In this document: piece by piece, positions 37,001 to 45,587 of the stretch | Layout: each line of letters begins with the position of its first letter | Position numbering within the stretch: the stretch's first letter is position 1 | Assembly: GCA_963693285.1 (NCBI GenBank) | Contig: OY848917.1 | Location: 16,306,192-16,370,191 of the forward strand | Reading direction: 5' to 3' | DNA: 64,000 bases | Origin: Xestospongia muta | Lineage: Eukaryota; Porifera; Demospongiae; Haplosclerida; Petrosiidae | Position numbers and translations under genes: made by a program | Notes under the pieces: generated by a model | Databases searched by the model: none | What the model was told of the DNA's origin: nothing | The model's input: only the letters and a program-made list of their open reading frames with translations

Positions 37001-40000
37001 TGTATTCAGTGCAAAGTTGTCATTTGTTTACACTGTTTCCTTTTTCTTTCCATATTTATGGTACTGCAATTTCTTGTTATTAAATGCTCTTTACAATATA
37101 ATAGTGGGTAAGTGTGCTATAATGTAGTATAATTTCTAAGTTTTTTTAATGCAACATTATCCTTTATTCCTTTTTTATTTCTACATTTATGGTGTTGCAA
37201 TTTCTTGTTATTTAAATGTGTCCTTTATAATATAATAGTGGGTAAGTGTGATATAATGTAGTATAATTACTAAGTGTATGCAGTGCAATGTTATCGTTTG
37301 TTTACTCTATTGTTTTTTTTTGTTTCCACGTTTATGGTGCCGTGATTACTTGTCATCTGAATATGTCCTTTACAAATTAATAGAAGGTAAATGTGATATA
37401 ATATAGCATAACTTTCTAAGTATAAGTGATGTAATGTTATCATTTTGTTTACTCTATTTTTTGTTTCCACATTTACTGTCCTATGATTACTTGTCATCTG
37501 AATATATCCTTTACAATCTGTAGTGGGTAAGTGTGAACTAGTGTAGTTGAATTTCCAAATGTGTGCTATAGAGTGTTGTCATTTTGTTTACTCTTTTGTT
37601 TTGGTTTCTACTCTTATACTGTTGCTGTGACTACTTCTTACTTAAATGTGTCTCTTGCAATGTAATAGTTGGTAAGTGTGATATAATGTACACTCTGTTC
37701 ATGTTGAGTTAAAGAGCTAACTCATTGTTATAACTAAGACTAGAAATAATCTAGAAAGAGATTGTTACATTATTTAATAGGTCTTGTATCTGTTCAATTT
37801 TATTTTAAAACTTGAACACTAGCATTAAGAGACATAGTGAACTAGAAATCTCATTTAAAGTGAATAGTCTAACTCATATTCCAGTATAACTTAAGATCAC
37901 AGATAATTTGTATATTATTAATGAACACACACACAAAGCATTTTCTACCTGCGGCTAAAAAGTACGGAAACAATAGAAAATAACTTTTGTAGCAAAAGTA
38001 AGAATGACAAAGAGAAAAGCAACAGCCAAGAGCTAGGAAGAATTTTTATGAGCTAGACTTGTAAACTGCAAGAACATTTTAAATGTGAGGCCACATCTAA
38101 TGTACATAAGCCACCACCAACTCACCTTGAACAGAGTTTAGTAGAATTTTTAAATGTATGTGATGCAATGTTGTCATTCCATTAACTTTTGTTTCCACAT
38201 TTATGTTGCTGTGATTATTTATCATTGATTGTATCCTTTACAATATAATAGCCGGTAAGTACGATATATTATAGTGTAATTTCTAATTGTATGCAATACA
38301 ATGTTTACATTTAATTTATTCTATTGTTTGTTACCACATTAACAGTATTATGATTGTTTGTCATGTGAAATGTATTTCTTACAATTGTGATATAATATAA
38401 TTTAATGTATTAGTCAATGCAATGTTGTCATTGTAAAATATTTATTTACAAATGTTAAACTAATAAATTTCAAGTTTTTGTAACATTTGTTGTCATTAAG
38501 TAAATGATAATGTTCTCTAATACCTTTAATGCTTTTCACACATTTATTGGTTTTAAGCTATGTCATGATTTATCATATTTATCATATTTTAGAATGGGCT
38601 TATCATTCTACTCAGAATTATTGTTTATTTAAAATGATTTTAGTATTGCTATGAAATTGTTATATTGCATACATCATTAGTAATGGATTTTTTATTGCTA
38701 TGCATTATAACAATGATAATGATAGCATAACTACCAACATATTATATTGATAGGAGCCAATAACATGAAATATGAGTAAGGGGTGCACAACTATATGGTA
38801 TATGATCAAAATCTTTTTTGAGAATGACCATAAGGAAATATTAAAACTACATTCATTATGTAGTTAATTACTTTCATGATGTTGAAGTACTTAAGCTTTC
38901 AAAAGTGGTCATAAGCTGACTACTGTAGTTTGTCTAATACTGTAACAGTTTTTGTAAGTTTGAGTTGCACTCCCTTTGACAGTGTTTTTTAAAATGAGAG
39001 TTGTTGTTTTTTCTTATACTATGTTTCACTAGATATTACATTGTTTGCTGGTGATGTTGTGATTGTTTACCTTATACAATATGTATATTATTAATTAATA
39101 TAATGTAAATATGTACCAATTTGATTTATTAAGTATTTATATTGTGTATAATTGAGGGTACATGGCTTTTTAAAAGAGATTATGTTGCTATATTTGTGCT
39201 GTTATGTTGTCAACATAGTGTAGAAACTTAAAGAACATTTTGTACTTATTTGAGAACTTGTAGCATTGACAATAGTTGTACATGTATTCTGCCTTTATGG
39301 TAAAGAAGCTATTTGTTGAATTTGCTTTTGTGAGAAAGATAAATAAGTACTTGTCTACAACCTTTTTGAAAAGATGTTAGTAAATTCTTTATAAGGAGTG
39401 CTAGTTCCACTATTCTACTAAGAAGTAGGTAATTTTTATTATGGTCACAGACTACTGTAAAGTGTCAGATTTATATTTATAATGTCATGTTGATAATTGT
39501 GCAGAAATATGTCAATTGTGATGTAATGGCTATGTATATTGTGTACTTAGAGTGTTATTTGTATTGATGACATTATTGTAAGAGTTATTGAGAGTAGTTT
39601 GCTTAGTATAAGAGTAGTTGATTTGTCTAATATTTTGTAATGTTTTATATGTTTATAATGTTACTAGTGTACTCATGTAATACATATATGTACATAACTC
39701 TACTAGTATAGATAATGTACAAACATTATGATATATTCTTTAGTTCACATTAATGCGGTTATTATTTAGGAGGGAACTACTCCAGTCATATTAGCAGCAG
39801 AGAGGGGACACAAAGATATTGTTTTGATTTTAACCCAGAAAGGAGCTAATCTAGACCTTGTTAATGCAGTAAGTGTTCATGTATGTATGTTATATAACAA
39901 GCCTTGTATAACTGAAGATAAAATGTGGCTGTATTTTGAGGAAAAAGAAATACGGGAAATTAGTGATTATCACAATAAAAACAGCTTCTTTATGAAATTA

Positions 40001-43000
40001 GAATAAATGTTACAATTTTCATAAATTTTTCAATGATCAATTCAATATCAAATACATGGTTGTACGTGTAAAATGTTATGGTCTGTTATTGTCTTAAAGA
40101 CTGCTTGTTGCTACTTGTATCTATATACTATTGACTACCAATTAAATGGGAAGGAACTTTAGGTTGTGTAGCAATAACCAGAGCATGATTGCAGTTTCCT
40201 TCTAGATAATGTGTATCTTGTGAGATTTCAGATAGTCACAAATTGTTGTTTGTTAATGTTAATTATTAATTGACTGTTTTGTCTCTTTTGTTAATGTATT
40301 GCTTTCCTATTTTTTCTTTTCTTGAGTGTTGTTATTATTACATAGTAGCCACATAGTAGAATCTCAACCATATTCATGTTTCAACCCTATATTGCTGCTA
40401 TATATATATATATTGTCACCCCTCAATTGTGTGCATATATATGTGTATGTCCACATGTGCGTAGTATATATATTACATCATGGTAAATATATAGATTATA
40501 CAATGAGGTCAAGATAGACATTTATACACAAACAATCAAATACCTAGAGAACTGCTACTATACTCTTAGAGCAGAGCAGGTGTTGTGTAGCTTTGAAGAT
40601 ATGTGATCCAGTAATGTAATAAAACTAATTGTAAAAGTGTACTAATTAGTTACGTTGCACTTAGAATAGTGATTTAACTAATATATAACAATAGTTGCTG
40701 GTATTGTTATGTAACTTATGACAACAGAAGCACTAGTTTAGCTATTAGGACTAGCAATAATAATGGAGTGCCAATGCATGTTGGTACCAACATTCAGGTT
40801 ATGTAGCTTTGAAGATATGCATACCAGAGCTGTATAAACACATATCTGATGAGACTGAGGTGTATCACTGACTTGTACCATGTTGACCAATCAGATTGTT
40901 TCATTTCACTTATTAGATATGCTGTGTATACTGCTTTGGATATACATATGTCAAGATCTGTTTATTAAGTAATATTACTTTAGCTAACAAAAGAGTGCTT
41001 TTTGTTTTACTTGTAGTAGAAGAAATAGACTTCTTATTTGAATACTAACAAGTAAAAACATTGTCAGACCTCACCAAGATGTAAAACCAGGGTGCCATTA
41101 CTTTGTAGCAACATTAGATATATCACTAATATGCATGTTGTTATTGAGTTATACAATCATCAATAGCATCAGATTTACCTCATGATGCCTTATACTGTTT
41201 AACATATAGCTATATTACCCAGAATGGCAAAATATTAGTATGTAACACAGTCCTTGTGCATATGTATGTACAGATACTCATGTATGTACTACATAGTATA
41301 GTGTTATGTTTATATAGTAGAGGATGTAGTGTATTGTGTGAATTAATGATATAATATAATTAAAGAAAATATTGAAGTACCATATACTTAGTAACCTTGG
41401 AGGTAGAAAATATTGACAAATTTCATGAATTGTATTTCAATTGACAAAATTTTATCCTCAAATACTTTAATTAGGGGTGTGGTAGTAGACTGAAGGTATC
41501 ATTCACCTAAGTTAATTTGTTCAAACTCTAATTTATATCAATTCACTAATATTTTCAAAATTATCCACTACATGATAGTCAATGTAAAAAAAATCATAAC
41601 ATCTTTTGAGTCAGGAGACAGCTATATATTGGGCCTCACTGACCAGTCACACTGAAACAATCCAATTACTTTTACATTAATAATGCTGATCCTATTATTT
41701 TTAGAAAGACTAGTGTGTATTGTGCATAGATGTTATTATGTACAGATATTGATGTATGTACTACGTATTTTTAAAGCTATATCATAGTGCATAATATAAA
41801 TTTGTCTAGGATCAGATGACAGCTCTACATTGGGCCTCAAACAATAATCACACTGAGATAGTCCAGCTACTCCTGCAGTATAGTTCAGATCCTAATACTT
41901 GTGACAAGGTTAGTCTGTGGTTTATTTTATTGTTAATCAACTTTAAGACAGGATGGTAATACTGCATTGCATATTGCTTGCAAAAAAGGTCATATAAATA
42001 TTATACAATCCTTGCTATCTCATGGAGCAGATATGACTATTAAGAATAATCGGAGTAAGACTCCATTAGAAGAATGTCAAAACACAAGGAAGGATAAAAT
42101 TGCTAGTCTTTTTTCAAAATACAATCCAAGACGAGGTGAGATATTAAGCAACAATTATGTAGTAATCCTGTTTTTTTAAATTTAGTTCTGGAAGATGTGT
42201 CTAAATGGAATATTGAATACCTGAACGAAGAGCAGGTTTTTGAGAAATCGGTGTATGGAGTCAAGTTTGTCATTCCACCATCATCAGTGGAAGTAGGACA
42301 AGAAGTCAAAACTGAAGTCAAAGTAGTTGCACCAGAAGAGTCAGAGATCATTCTCCCTTCTGATGTTGAGCTTGTTAGCTGTCTCTACAAGATTGAAACA
42401 ACAGGAAAGTTCTCTAGACCTATTGACCTTTATATTCAACACAATGTTGAGCTAAGGTCACATAAGGAAAGCCAACAGCTAGCCTTTGTCAGGGCTAAAA
42501 GGTCATCACCTTACAAGTTTGAGCTGTTACCAATTGAATCAAACCAAGTGTTCAGACCTTATGACAATTCTGGTGTTGTAGGAATCTCTGATTTCTCTTC
42601 TGTGGCTATTGTCATTAAAAAAAAAAAGAGTGCTCTGTTACGACAGCCATCTTGCAGTTATGTGATGACAGTCTTTTTCAAGGAGATGATGAAGTTTTGT
42701 TGGGAAATACAAGCAGTTGTCACAAAAAATCTTGGACCTTTTCTTGAGGTATGGAAGACATAACAAAAAAATTTACAATACTAGATTACAACTATATACA
42801 TGTTATTTGTCTATATTAGAGAGTGAACACAGAGAAACGTTTTGAAAACTGGAAAAGGATAGATCCATTTACTTTCTTTGATCCTGAGATTAATGGAGTT
42901 ACAATTGCTAATGGGTATTATGACATTAAGCCAATGATGAATCCATTTCAAGTAAAGTTCAGTTGATTTTATAATCTTTTAAATATAGTGTCCTTTAAGG

Positions 43001-45587
43001 TTTGTAGGAAAGTTGTTGATAAATGTCAACCAGACATGGCCCTACCTTACTTAAAATTTAAAGTCTCTCTCAAAGATAAGAAAGAACTCACTGACCTAGA
43101 GCTCACTTTTAAAGGAATAAGTCAACAAATGAGTTTGGTAATTGCTAGTTATGATTTGCAACAAGTACAGGAGACAACAAGTGAGAGACATTAAAAATAG
43201 GATCTAGTCATGTTTCTGTCAGCATAAAACATTGCTGGAGCTTTTATAAAATACTGAATATACTAATATGTATGCGCCTTTTCCTAATAGTTAACTCTGC
43301 CACCACTTCTTCAGCCACTACTCCTACTACTGCTAGTATACCTACTTCTACTAGTAGTTCTCCTTCTATTCATATGCAGTCATCATATCCATTAGGAATA
43401 TCTGATGAATTATTATGTGAGTTATGTAAATTATTATGTGAATATGCAATTAATGGATAATTAGTCATTAAATTAATTTAATCATCTTTCATATTTACTC
43501 ATTACTAGGTAAAGAGCCCAAGAAAAAACACCTGATGACACTACTTCACAAAATTAGGTACAAATGGAATACTATTGGTGAACAACTTGAAGTGCGTTAT
43601 GGTGATATAAAGTCTGCTGAATATAATGTGGCATATGACCATACCACAAAACTCTCAGAAGTCCTTCAGGTATGGATAGACAAGAGAACATGTGAAGTGT
43701 CTTGGAGAATGATCATCACTGTTGTGAAGGAGCCACCTATAGAACACAAAGTAGTAGCTGAGAAAATACATAAATTCTTAGCAAGATCTAATATCAGGAA
43801 TGAATATCTCTCTTCTTATCAACCTGGTAAAGTTAGAAAATGATTATTTAACAATTTTTCTTACATCTCTTTATAGGTCAAGTGATTACCACTTTTGATT
43901 CTCCAAAACCTACTAAGATAAAAGGTACAACTATATAGCAATAACATTGAATGACTCATTTGCATATTTGTTATATTGCAGTTCACCCTATTAAATTAAT
44001 AGGGTGAACTGCAATATAACAAACAAACTACTAAAGCAATATAGTGCACCCATGCATGCACTTCCAAAGTATCCATGCTGATGTAATTTCCGTTTCTTAC
44101 ATTATATCCTTAAAATTTTTGCACTAAATGTTAGCATGTGACGAGGTCTCTCAGATGATATCCATAAGTATAATATTGGATGATAATATTTGTATTTTGC
44201 CCACCTAATTTTGTACATTTTTAAAAATTTTGTACGATCATGACGTCATAAATTGATTCCTTCACATCTCCCGGGAGTTCCCGCGATCAACTTTATGTGC
44301 GTTGAAATCTATCTATCTCTTTAACGATGTCACCAAAGTCGACAAGACAAAGGCAACACCAGGACTCACTAGTACTAGCAAGAGAGAGTAAAATGAGTTG
44401 TTCTGGTGAGAATGAGACAATGATGGAAGGTCAGTTTAGTGGAACGACTGATGAGGTTAGAACTGAGCCTAAAGGACTTGCTGAGTTATTGGTGCTGTCT
44501 GGTGATGCTTTAAATATGGAGGATGAAAATATTGATCCATCATTTGATTTAGACTTAAGCTTAAAGTCTGATAGTAATCATATCATTGACAACTTTTGTG
44601 AGGAATCGGTCACTCACTCATCTCAACCATGAAGATAGAGTTTTACTTGGTCTCTTTCTCTGGTTTCAGCTCACAACTGTACTTGAAAAGAGTGAAACAG
44701 AATCAGCAGAGTTGGCTAGATTAATTAGATTCAGTACCCACCAAACAATCCAGAAACACTTCAAGGTGTGCTATTACATGTTTGGTTACCTTGAGGGTAT
44801 AACAGGAGGCTCAGACTTAGAGAAGTTAGTTAAAAAGTACAAACAAGCTCTAAAATCACACAAGGATTTCAGAAAGCAGTGATTGAAGGCTCATTTTTGG
44901 GTGTTACGATCTCCAACTTTTTCTCATTGTCTGTTATGACTATTCAATTTTTGACTTGATAAACTGCCTTTCTTTTTAGTGTTTTGATGATGTGTTATAA
45001 TTTTTCAGATGTGAGTTAAGAAAGTACATACCATTTCATTCAGAGCACTTAATAATATATTTTTGAAAATGCTAATATATATTTTGAGTAAATAACATTT
45101 TTGATCTGAGAGTCATAGTCCTCAAAGAGACCTTTCTACCGATAACTAATCAATGCTATAATTGTGCCAAAACTGAAAGACTGCATATATATAAAATGTG
45201 CAAAACAATTAACAGGAGTAATTAAATGACGTCATTGTTGCGATGGCAACAACTTGTATTTTTAGACATCACTGATGGCAAAGTTGCTGCTAAGTACCAA
45301 ATGGTTATGATCACTCTAGGCAAAGTTAGAAACTAAAAACTCAATTGGAATTTTTTTGGTAATACATATGTAGGTGCAATATATCACTTGAAGTGACATT
45401 ACTTTAGTCTGATGTGGAATTCAGACTAAATTCAATTTTTCTGATATTTAGTACATTGTCTGTATATGTTAGTTATAATGTTTTTAACTCACTAGGAAAG
45501 AATGATAGTTTAAGATACTGGCCTTTGTTGCTGTTGGGAGCTATTTTTGTTGCTGTTTTGGCTTTTTTTATATACAAACTAAACTAG
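24990..45587 (+). CDS. Ankyrin-repeat / ZU5 / UPA-like / death-domain protein with C-terminal membrane helix
   Basis: Exons: 24990-25082, 25360-25458, 34658-34756, 34868-34966, 39770-39868, 41810-41908, 41952-42135, 42186-42748, 42820-42951, 43000-43180, 43291-43416, 43509-43826, 43877-43924 and 45496-45587. They sum to 2,232 nt (743 residues plus stop) and all junctions keep frame. The first six carry one ankyrin unit each in phase 0. Then come a ZU5 domain, a UPA-like region, a Ser/Thr linker, a death domain, a short basic tail and a membrane helix. ANK, ZU5, UPA and death domains occur together in ankyrins and relatives; death domains bind partner death domains in signalling. A membrane anchor at the extreme C-terminus is unusual. 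Introns after ANK2 and ANK4 are ~9 and ~5 kb and hold the splice-site arrays. The initiating exon is not settled. Confidence 0.8.
25360..25458 (+). CDS. Ankyrin exon 2
   Basis: 99 nt (33 codons), phase 0. Encodes GGQAALHYASHEGHTDIVEL plus LLTHVANINVVTK, a complete ankyrin consensus unit. It precedes the 9.2 kb intron containing arrays A1 and B1. Confidence 0.85.
25459..26439. other. Start of long intron
   Basis: Intronic, AT-rich. Matches about 55523-56040 in the second copy, with a several-hundred-base segment (about 25720-26270) lacking a clear counterpart. Confidence 0.5.
26440..28850 (+). repeat. Micro-exon-like splice-site array A1
   Basis: About 17 tandem units, mostly 142-146 bp apart. 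Each has a pyrimidine-rich stretch, then an acceptor-like ..ATAG, three bases and a donor GTAAGT (GTATGT in the first). Triplets in order: CCA 26530, CGA 26650, TCT 26793, CTT 26936, CGA 27078, CCG 27221, CCG 27367, CCA 27513, TCT 27656, CCT 27799, CCT 27941, CAA 28084, CTT 28227, CAA 28369, CGA 28512, CCG 28654. As codons: P R S L R P P P S P P Q L Q R P. A seventeenth unit (about 28788) has lost its donor GT. Between triplets lie canonical GT...AG stretches of about 140 nt, intron-sized for this genome. Read directly from sequence; use in splicing is not shown. Confidence 0.85.
28851..32129. other. Intronic block shared with 59080-61640
   Basis: Non-array intron sequence, duplicated with good similarity in the second copy (e.g. 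TGGAGTACCACTTC, TTGTTGGCAACTACTTGATT). It contains antisense reverse-transcriptase debris (see 30398-30915). Plus-strand frames such as 29308-29511 are not preserved. Confidence 0.55.
30398..30915 (-). pseudogene. DIRS-like reverse-transcriptase debris, copy 1
   Basis: Minus-strand frames encode KWRLITNLSYTKGWSPDDGI (30709-30915) and, further on, RYLQDGHPQSSSCQQNL and SAHLGITMAPEKT (30398-30586). These occupy the places of the R-L-I-x-D-L-S, the catalytic Y-x-D-D and the L-G-x-x-L-A-x-E-K-T motifs of DIRS/Ngaro-type reverse transcriptases. The catalytic motif is degenerate and stops and shifts separate the pieces, so it is dead. The assignment rests on motif memory; other RT groups are possible. 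Confidence 0.5.
32130..33260 (+). repeat. Micro-exon-like splice-site array B1
   Basis: Eight units, 113-152 bp apart, related to array A1 but with a different internal sequence (TTTCCACATTTATGG, CATCTGAATRTGTCCTTTAC). Acceptor AATAG, triplet, donor: GAG 32263 (donor GTGAGT), TTG 32388, ACA 32538, AGA 32665, GCA 32778, TTG 32910, TTG 33062, TCA 33212. As codons: E L T R A L L S. Donors otherwise GTAAGT. Same intron as A1, upstream of ankyrin exon 3. Confidence 0.85.
33261..34657. other. Intron sequence with TAACTAAAA low-complexity tract
   Basis: About 33410-33910 is rich in ACTAAAACTAAAA/AATAACTA runs. About 1.1 kb here (33450-34560) has no counterpart in the second copy. The last ~120 bp before exon 3 resemble those before exon 5 (39660-39769). 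Confidence 0.5.
34658..34756 (+). CDS. Ankyrin exon 3
   Basis: 99 nt, phase 0. Encodes DGSTSVMLAADKGHKDIVLI then LAQKGANLDLVNK. Closely similar to exon 5 (39770), including flanking intron, so the two arose by duplication of an array-plus-exon unit. Confidence 0.85.
34868..34966 (+). CDS. Ankyrin exon 4
   Basis: 99 nt, phase 0, acceptor TTACAACAG, donor GTAATT. Encodes AGCGVLHYASYGGYTDIVKI then LLNYNADINIITK. Confidence 0.85.
34967..36439. other. Intron after ankyrin exon 4
   Basis: AT-rich. About 34967-35720 matches 63288-64000. It holds the antisense open frame 35230-35613 and a (TA)n tract at about 36228-36267. Confidence 0.5.
35230..35613 (-). CDS. Antisense open frame with hydrophobic segments, within intron
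   Basis: A 127-codon minus-strand frame with ATG at 35613. It is rich in hydrophobic residues with at least two candidate membrane segments (MVIASFYIIAHVALTI; DLIILYLLDF). The second copy (about 63640-63870) preserves the start MA-x-I-T-x-NTYKIVEMVIASFYIIAHV but is frameshifted soon after. It could be a nested gene intact only in this copy, or a chance frame. No family recognised. Confidence 0.3.
   Translation of the reverse strand: MASITKNTYKIVEMVIASFYIIAHVALTIKDIHKHYKNTNDILLLICCYVRMMQISSSLSCLQSVYWTDLIILYLLDFYKCSYLLVYSIFYEKCFDNYRESCSVQEGNVVSFSTKSQEHFIYYDNKF
36440..38400 (+). repeat. Micro-exon-like splice-site array C1
   Basis: Ten units with acceptor, triplet and donor, most 134-145 bp apart: TTG 36534, TCT 36676, CCA 36821, TCA 36964, TGG 37105, TGG 37239, AAG 37384 (donor GTAAAT), TGG 37524, TTG 37669 and, after a ~0.45 kb unrelated stretch (37700-38150), CCG 38252. 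As codons: L S P S W W K W L P. An eleventh relic near 38380 has lost its sites. Lies in the intron between ankyrin exons 4 and 5 and is a paralogue of array B1. Confidence 0.85.
38401..39769. other. Intron sequence before ankyrin exon 5
   Basis: Parallels 33300-34657 in order and partly in sequence (e.g. ACTAGTATAGATAATGTACA before both exons), supporting an internal ~5 kb duplication of array plus exon. Confidence 0.5.
39770..39868 (+). CDS. Ankyrin exon 5
   Basis: 99 nt, phase 0, donor GTAAGT. Encodes EGTTPVILAAERGHKDIVLI then LTQKGANLDLVNA. Near-duplicate of exon 3. Confidence 0.85.
39869..41608. other. Intron after ankyrin exon 5
   Basis: AT-rich with a short TA tract near 40400. A weak open frame at 40326-40517 is not called. 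Confidence 0.4.
41609..41705 (+). pseudogene. Fossil ankyrin exon
   Basis: This intronic stretch aligns with exon 6 (41810-41908): GAGACAGCTATATATTGGGC against the exon's GATGACAGCTCTACATTGGG, then GCCTCACTGACCAGTCACAC, and a degraded second helix. It lacks an upstream AG at the right place and has small changes breaking the frame. It is a dead duplicate of exon 6 about 200 bp upstream. Confidence 0.7.
41810..41908 (+). CDS. Ankyrin exon 6
   Basis: 99 nt, phase 0, acceptor TTTGTCTAG, donor GTTAGT. Encodes DQMTALHWASNNNHTEIVQL then LLQYSSDPNTCDK. Confidence 0.85.
41952..42135 (+). CDS. Ankyrin exon 7 with connector
   Basis: 184 nt, starting phase 0 and ending phase 1 (donor GTGAGA). Encodes DGNTALHIACKKGHINIIQS and LLSHGADMTIKNN, then a partial capping unit (SKTPLEECQNTRKDKIASLF) leading into the ZU5 exon. 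The preceding intron is only 43 nt. Confidence 0.85.
42186..42748 (+). CDS. ZU5-like domain exon
   Basis: 563 nt, phase 1 to phase 0. It begins VLEDVSKWNIEYLNEEQVFE and continues with GVKFVIPPSSVEVGQEVKTE, the beta-strand pattern at the start of ZU5 domains, then EIILPSDVELVSCLYKIETT and PIDLYIQHNVELRS, also typical. Known relatives are ankyrins, UNC5 and PIDD. No HFS/HFP-type autoproteolysis motif was seen. Confidence 0.75.
42820..43180 (+). CDS. UPA-like region (two exons)
   Basis: Exons 42820-42951 (phase 0) and 43000-43180 (phase 0 to 1). They encode RFENWKRIDPFTFFDPEING and MALPYLKFKVSLKDKKELTD-type strands, fitting the region between ZU5 and death domains. The second exon uses TTTAAG as acceptor rather than the nearer ATATAG, because only the former keeps the frame. 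Confidence 0.65.
43291..43416 (+). CDS. Ser/Thr-rich linker exon
   Basis: 126 nt, phase 1 to 1. Encodes a Thr/Ser/Pro-rich linker (SATTSSATTPTTASIPTSTS) then PLGISDELL. The donor is GTGAGT at 43417; reading past it meets a stop at 43458. Confidence 0.7.
43509..43924 (+). CDS. Death-domain exon and following short exon
   Basis: Exon 43509-43826 (phase 1 to 1) encodes a death-fold: KWNTIGEQLEVRYGDIKSAE, LSEVLQVWIDKRTCEVSWRM and VVAEKIHKFLARS, with the expected Trp/Leu core and central VLQ-x-W helix. Exon 43877-43924 adds QVITTFDSPKPTKIK. Both match the usual six-helix death-domain length (~85-100 residues). Confidence 0.75.
43967..44023. repeat. Perfect 57-bp palindrome
   Basis: Arms of 28 bp (43967-43994 and 43996-44023) around a single central A, with no mismatch. 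The left arm contains an acceptor-like ATATTGCAG, so the palindrome is also a possible alternative terminal exon: in phase it would read VHPIKLIG and stop inside the right arm. Confidence 0.9.
44241..44248. promoter_or_regulatory. CRE-like palindrome
   Basis: TGACGTCA, 86 bp upstream of the nested gene's ATG. CpG-containing CCCGGGAGTTCCCGCG follows at about 44271-44285, consistent with a promoter. Confidence 0.4.
44327..44882 (+). CDS. Unrecognised small nested gene
   Basis: ATG at 44327 opens an acidic, Ser-rich frame (e.g. MEDENIDPSFDLDLSLKSDS). Two models connect it to the second open part ending at the stop 44880-44882. In one, a 61-nt intron from 44606 (GTCACT donor, TTTCAG acceptor at 44666) joins in phase 0, giving about 165 residues. 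In the other, the second frame is used alone from further upstream. The C-terminal part is basic and helical (LEKLVKKYKQALKSHKDFRK). It lies in the last intron of the ankyrin gene, same strand, with its own CpG-bearing upstream region. No family recognised. Confidence 0.5.
45227..45250. promoter_or_regulatory. CRE-like site next to an RFX X-box-like site
   Basis: TGACGTCA (45227-45234) is followed two bases later by GTTGCGATGGCAAC (45237-45250), an imperfect palindrome fitting the X-box pattern bound by RFX factors. Pairing of the two is known in some animal promoters; no adjacent gene start was identified here. Confidence 0.4.
45496..45587 (+). CDS. C-terminal membrane-anchor exon
   Basis: Acceptor CACTAG, phase 1. 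Encodes GKNDSLRYW then PLLLLGAIFVAVLAFFIYKL and a stop. One strong membrane helix ends two residues before the terminus, like a tail anchor. It joins the preceding exon in phase. Confidence 0.75.

Larger units (their letters stand above)
43925..45495. other. Last intron of the ankyrin gene, containing other features
   Basis: A 1.57 kb phase-1 intron. It hosts a 57-bp palindrome, a nested gene, two CRE-like sites and an X-box-like site, listed separately. Confidence 0.6.

Noticed and set aside
40326..40517. 63-codon Tyr/Ile/His-rich frame
   Set aside because: Formed from TA/TG-rich low-complexity intron sequence.
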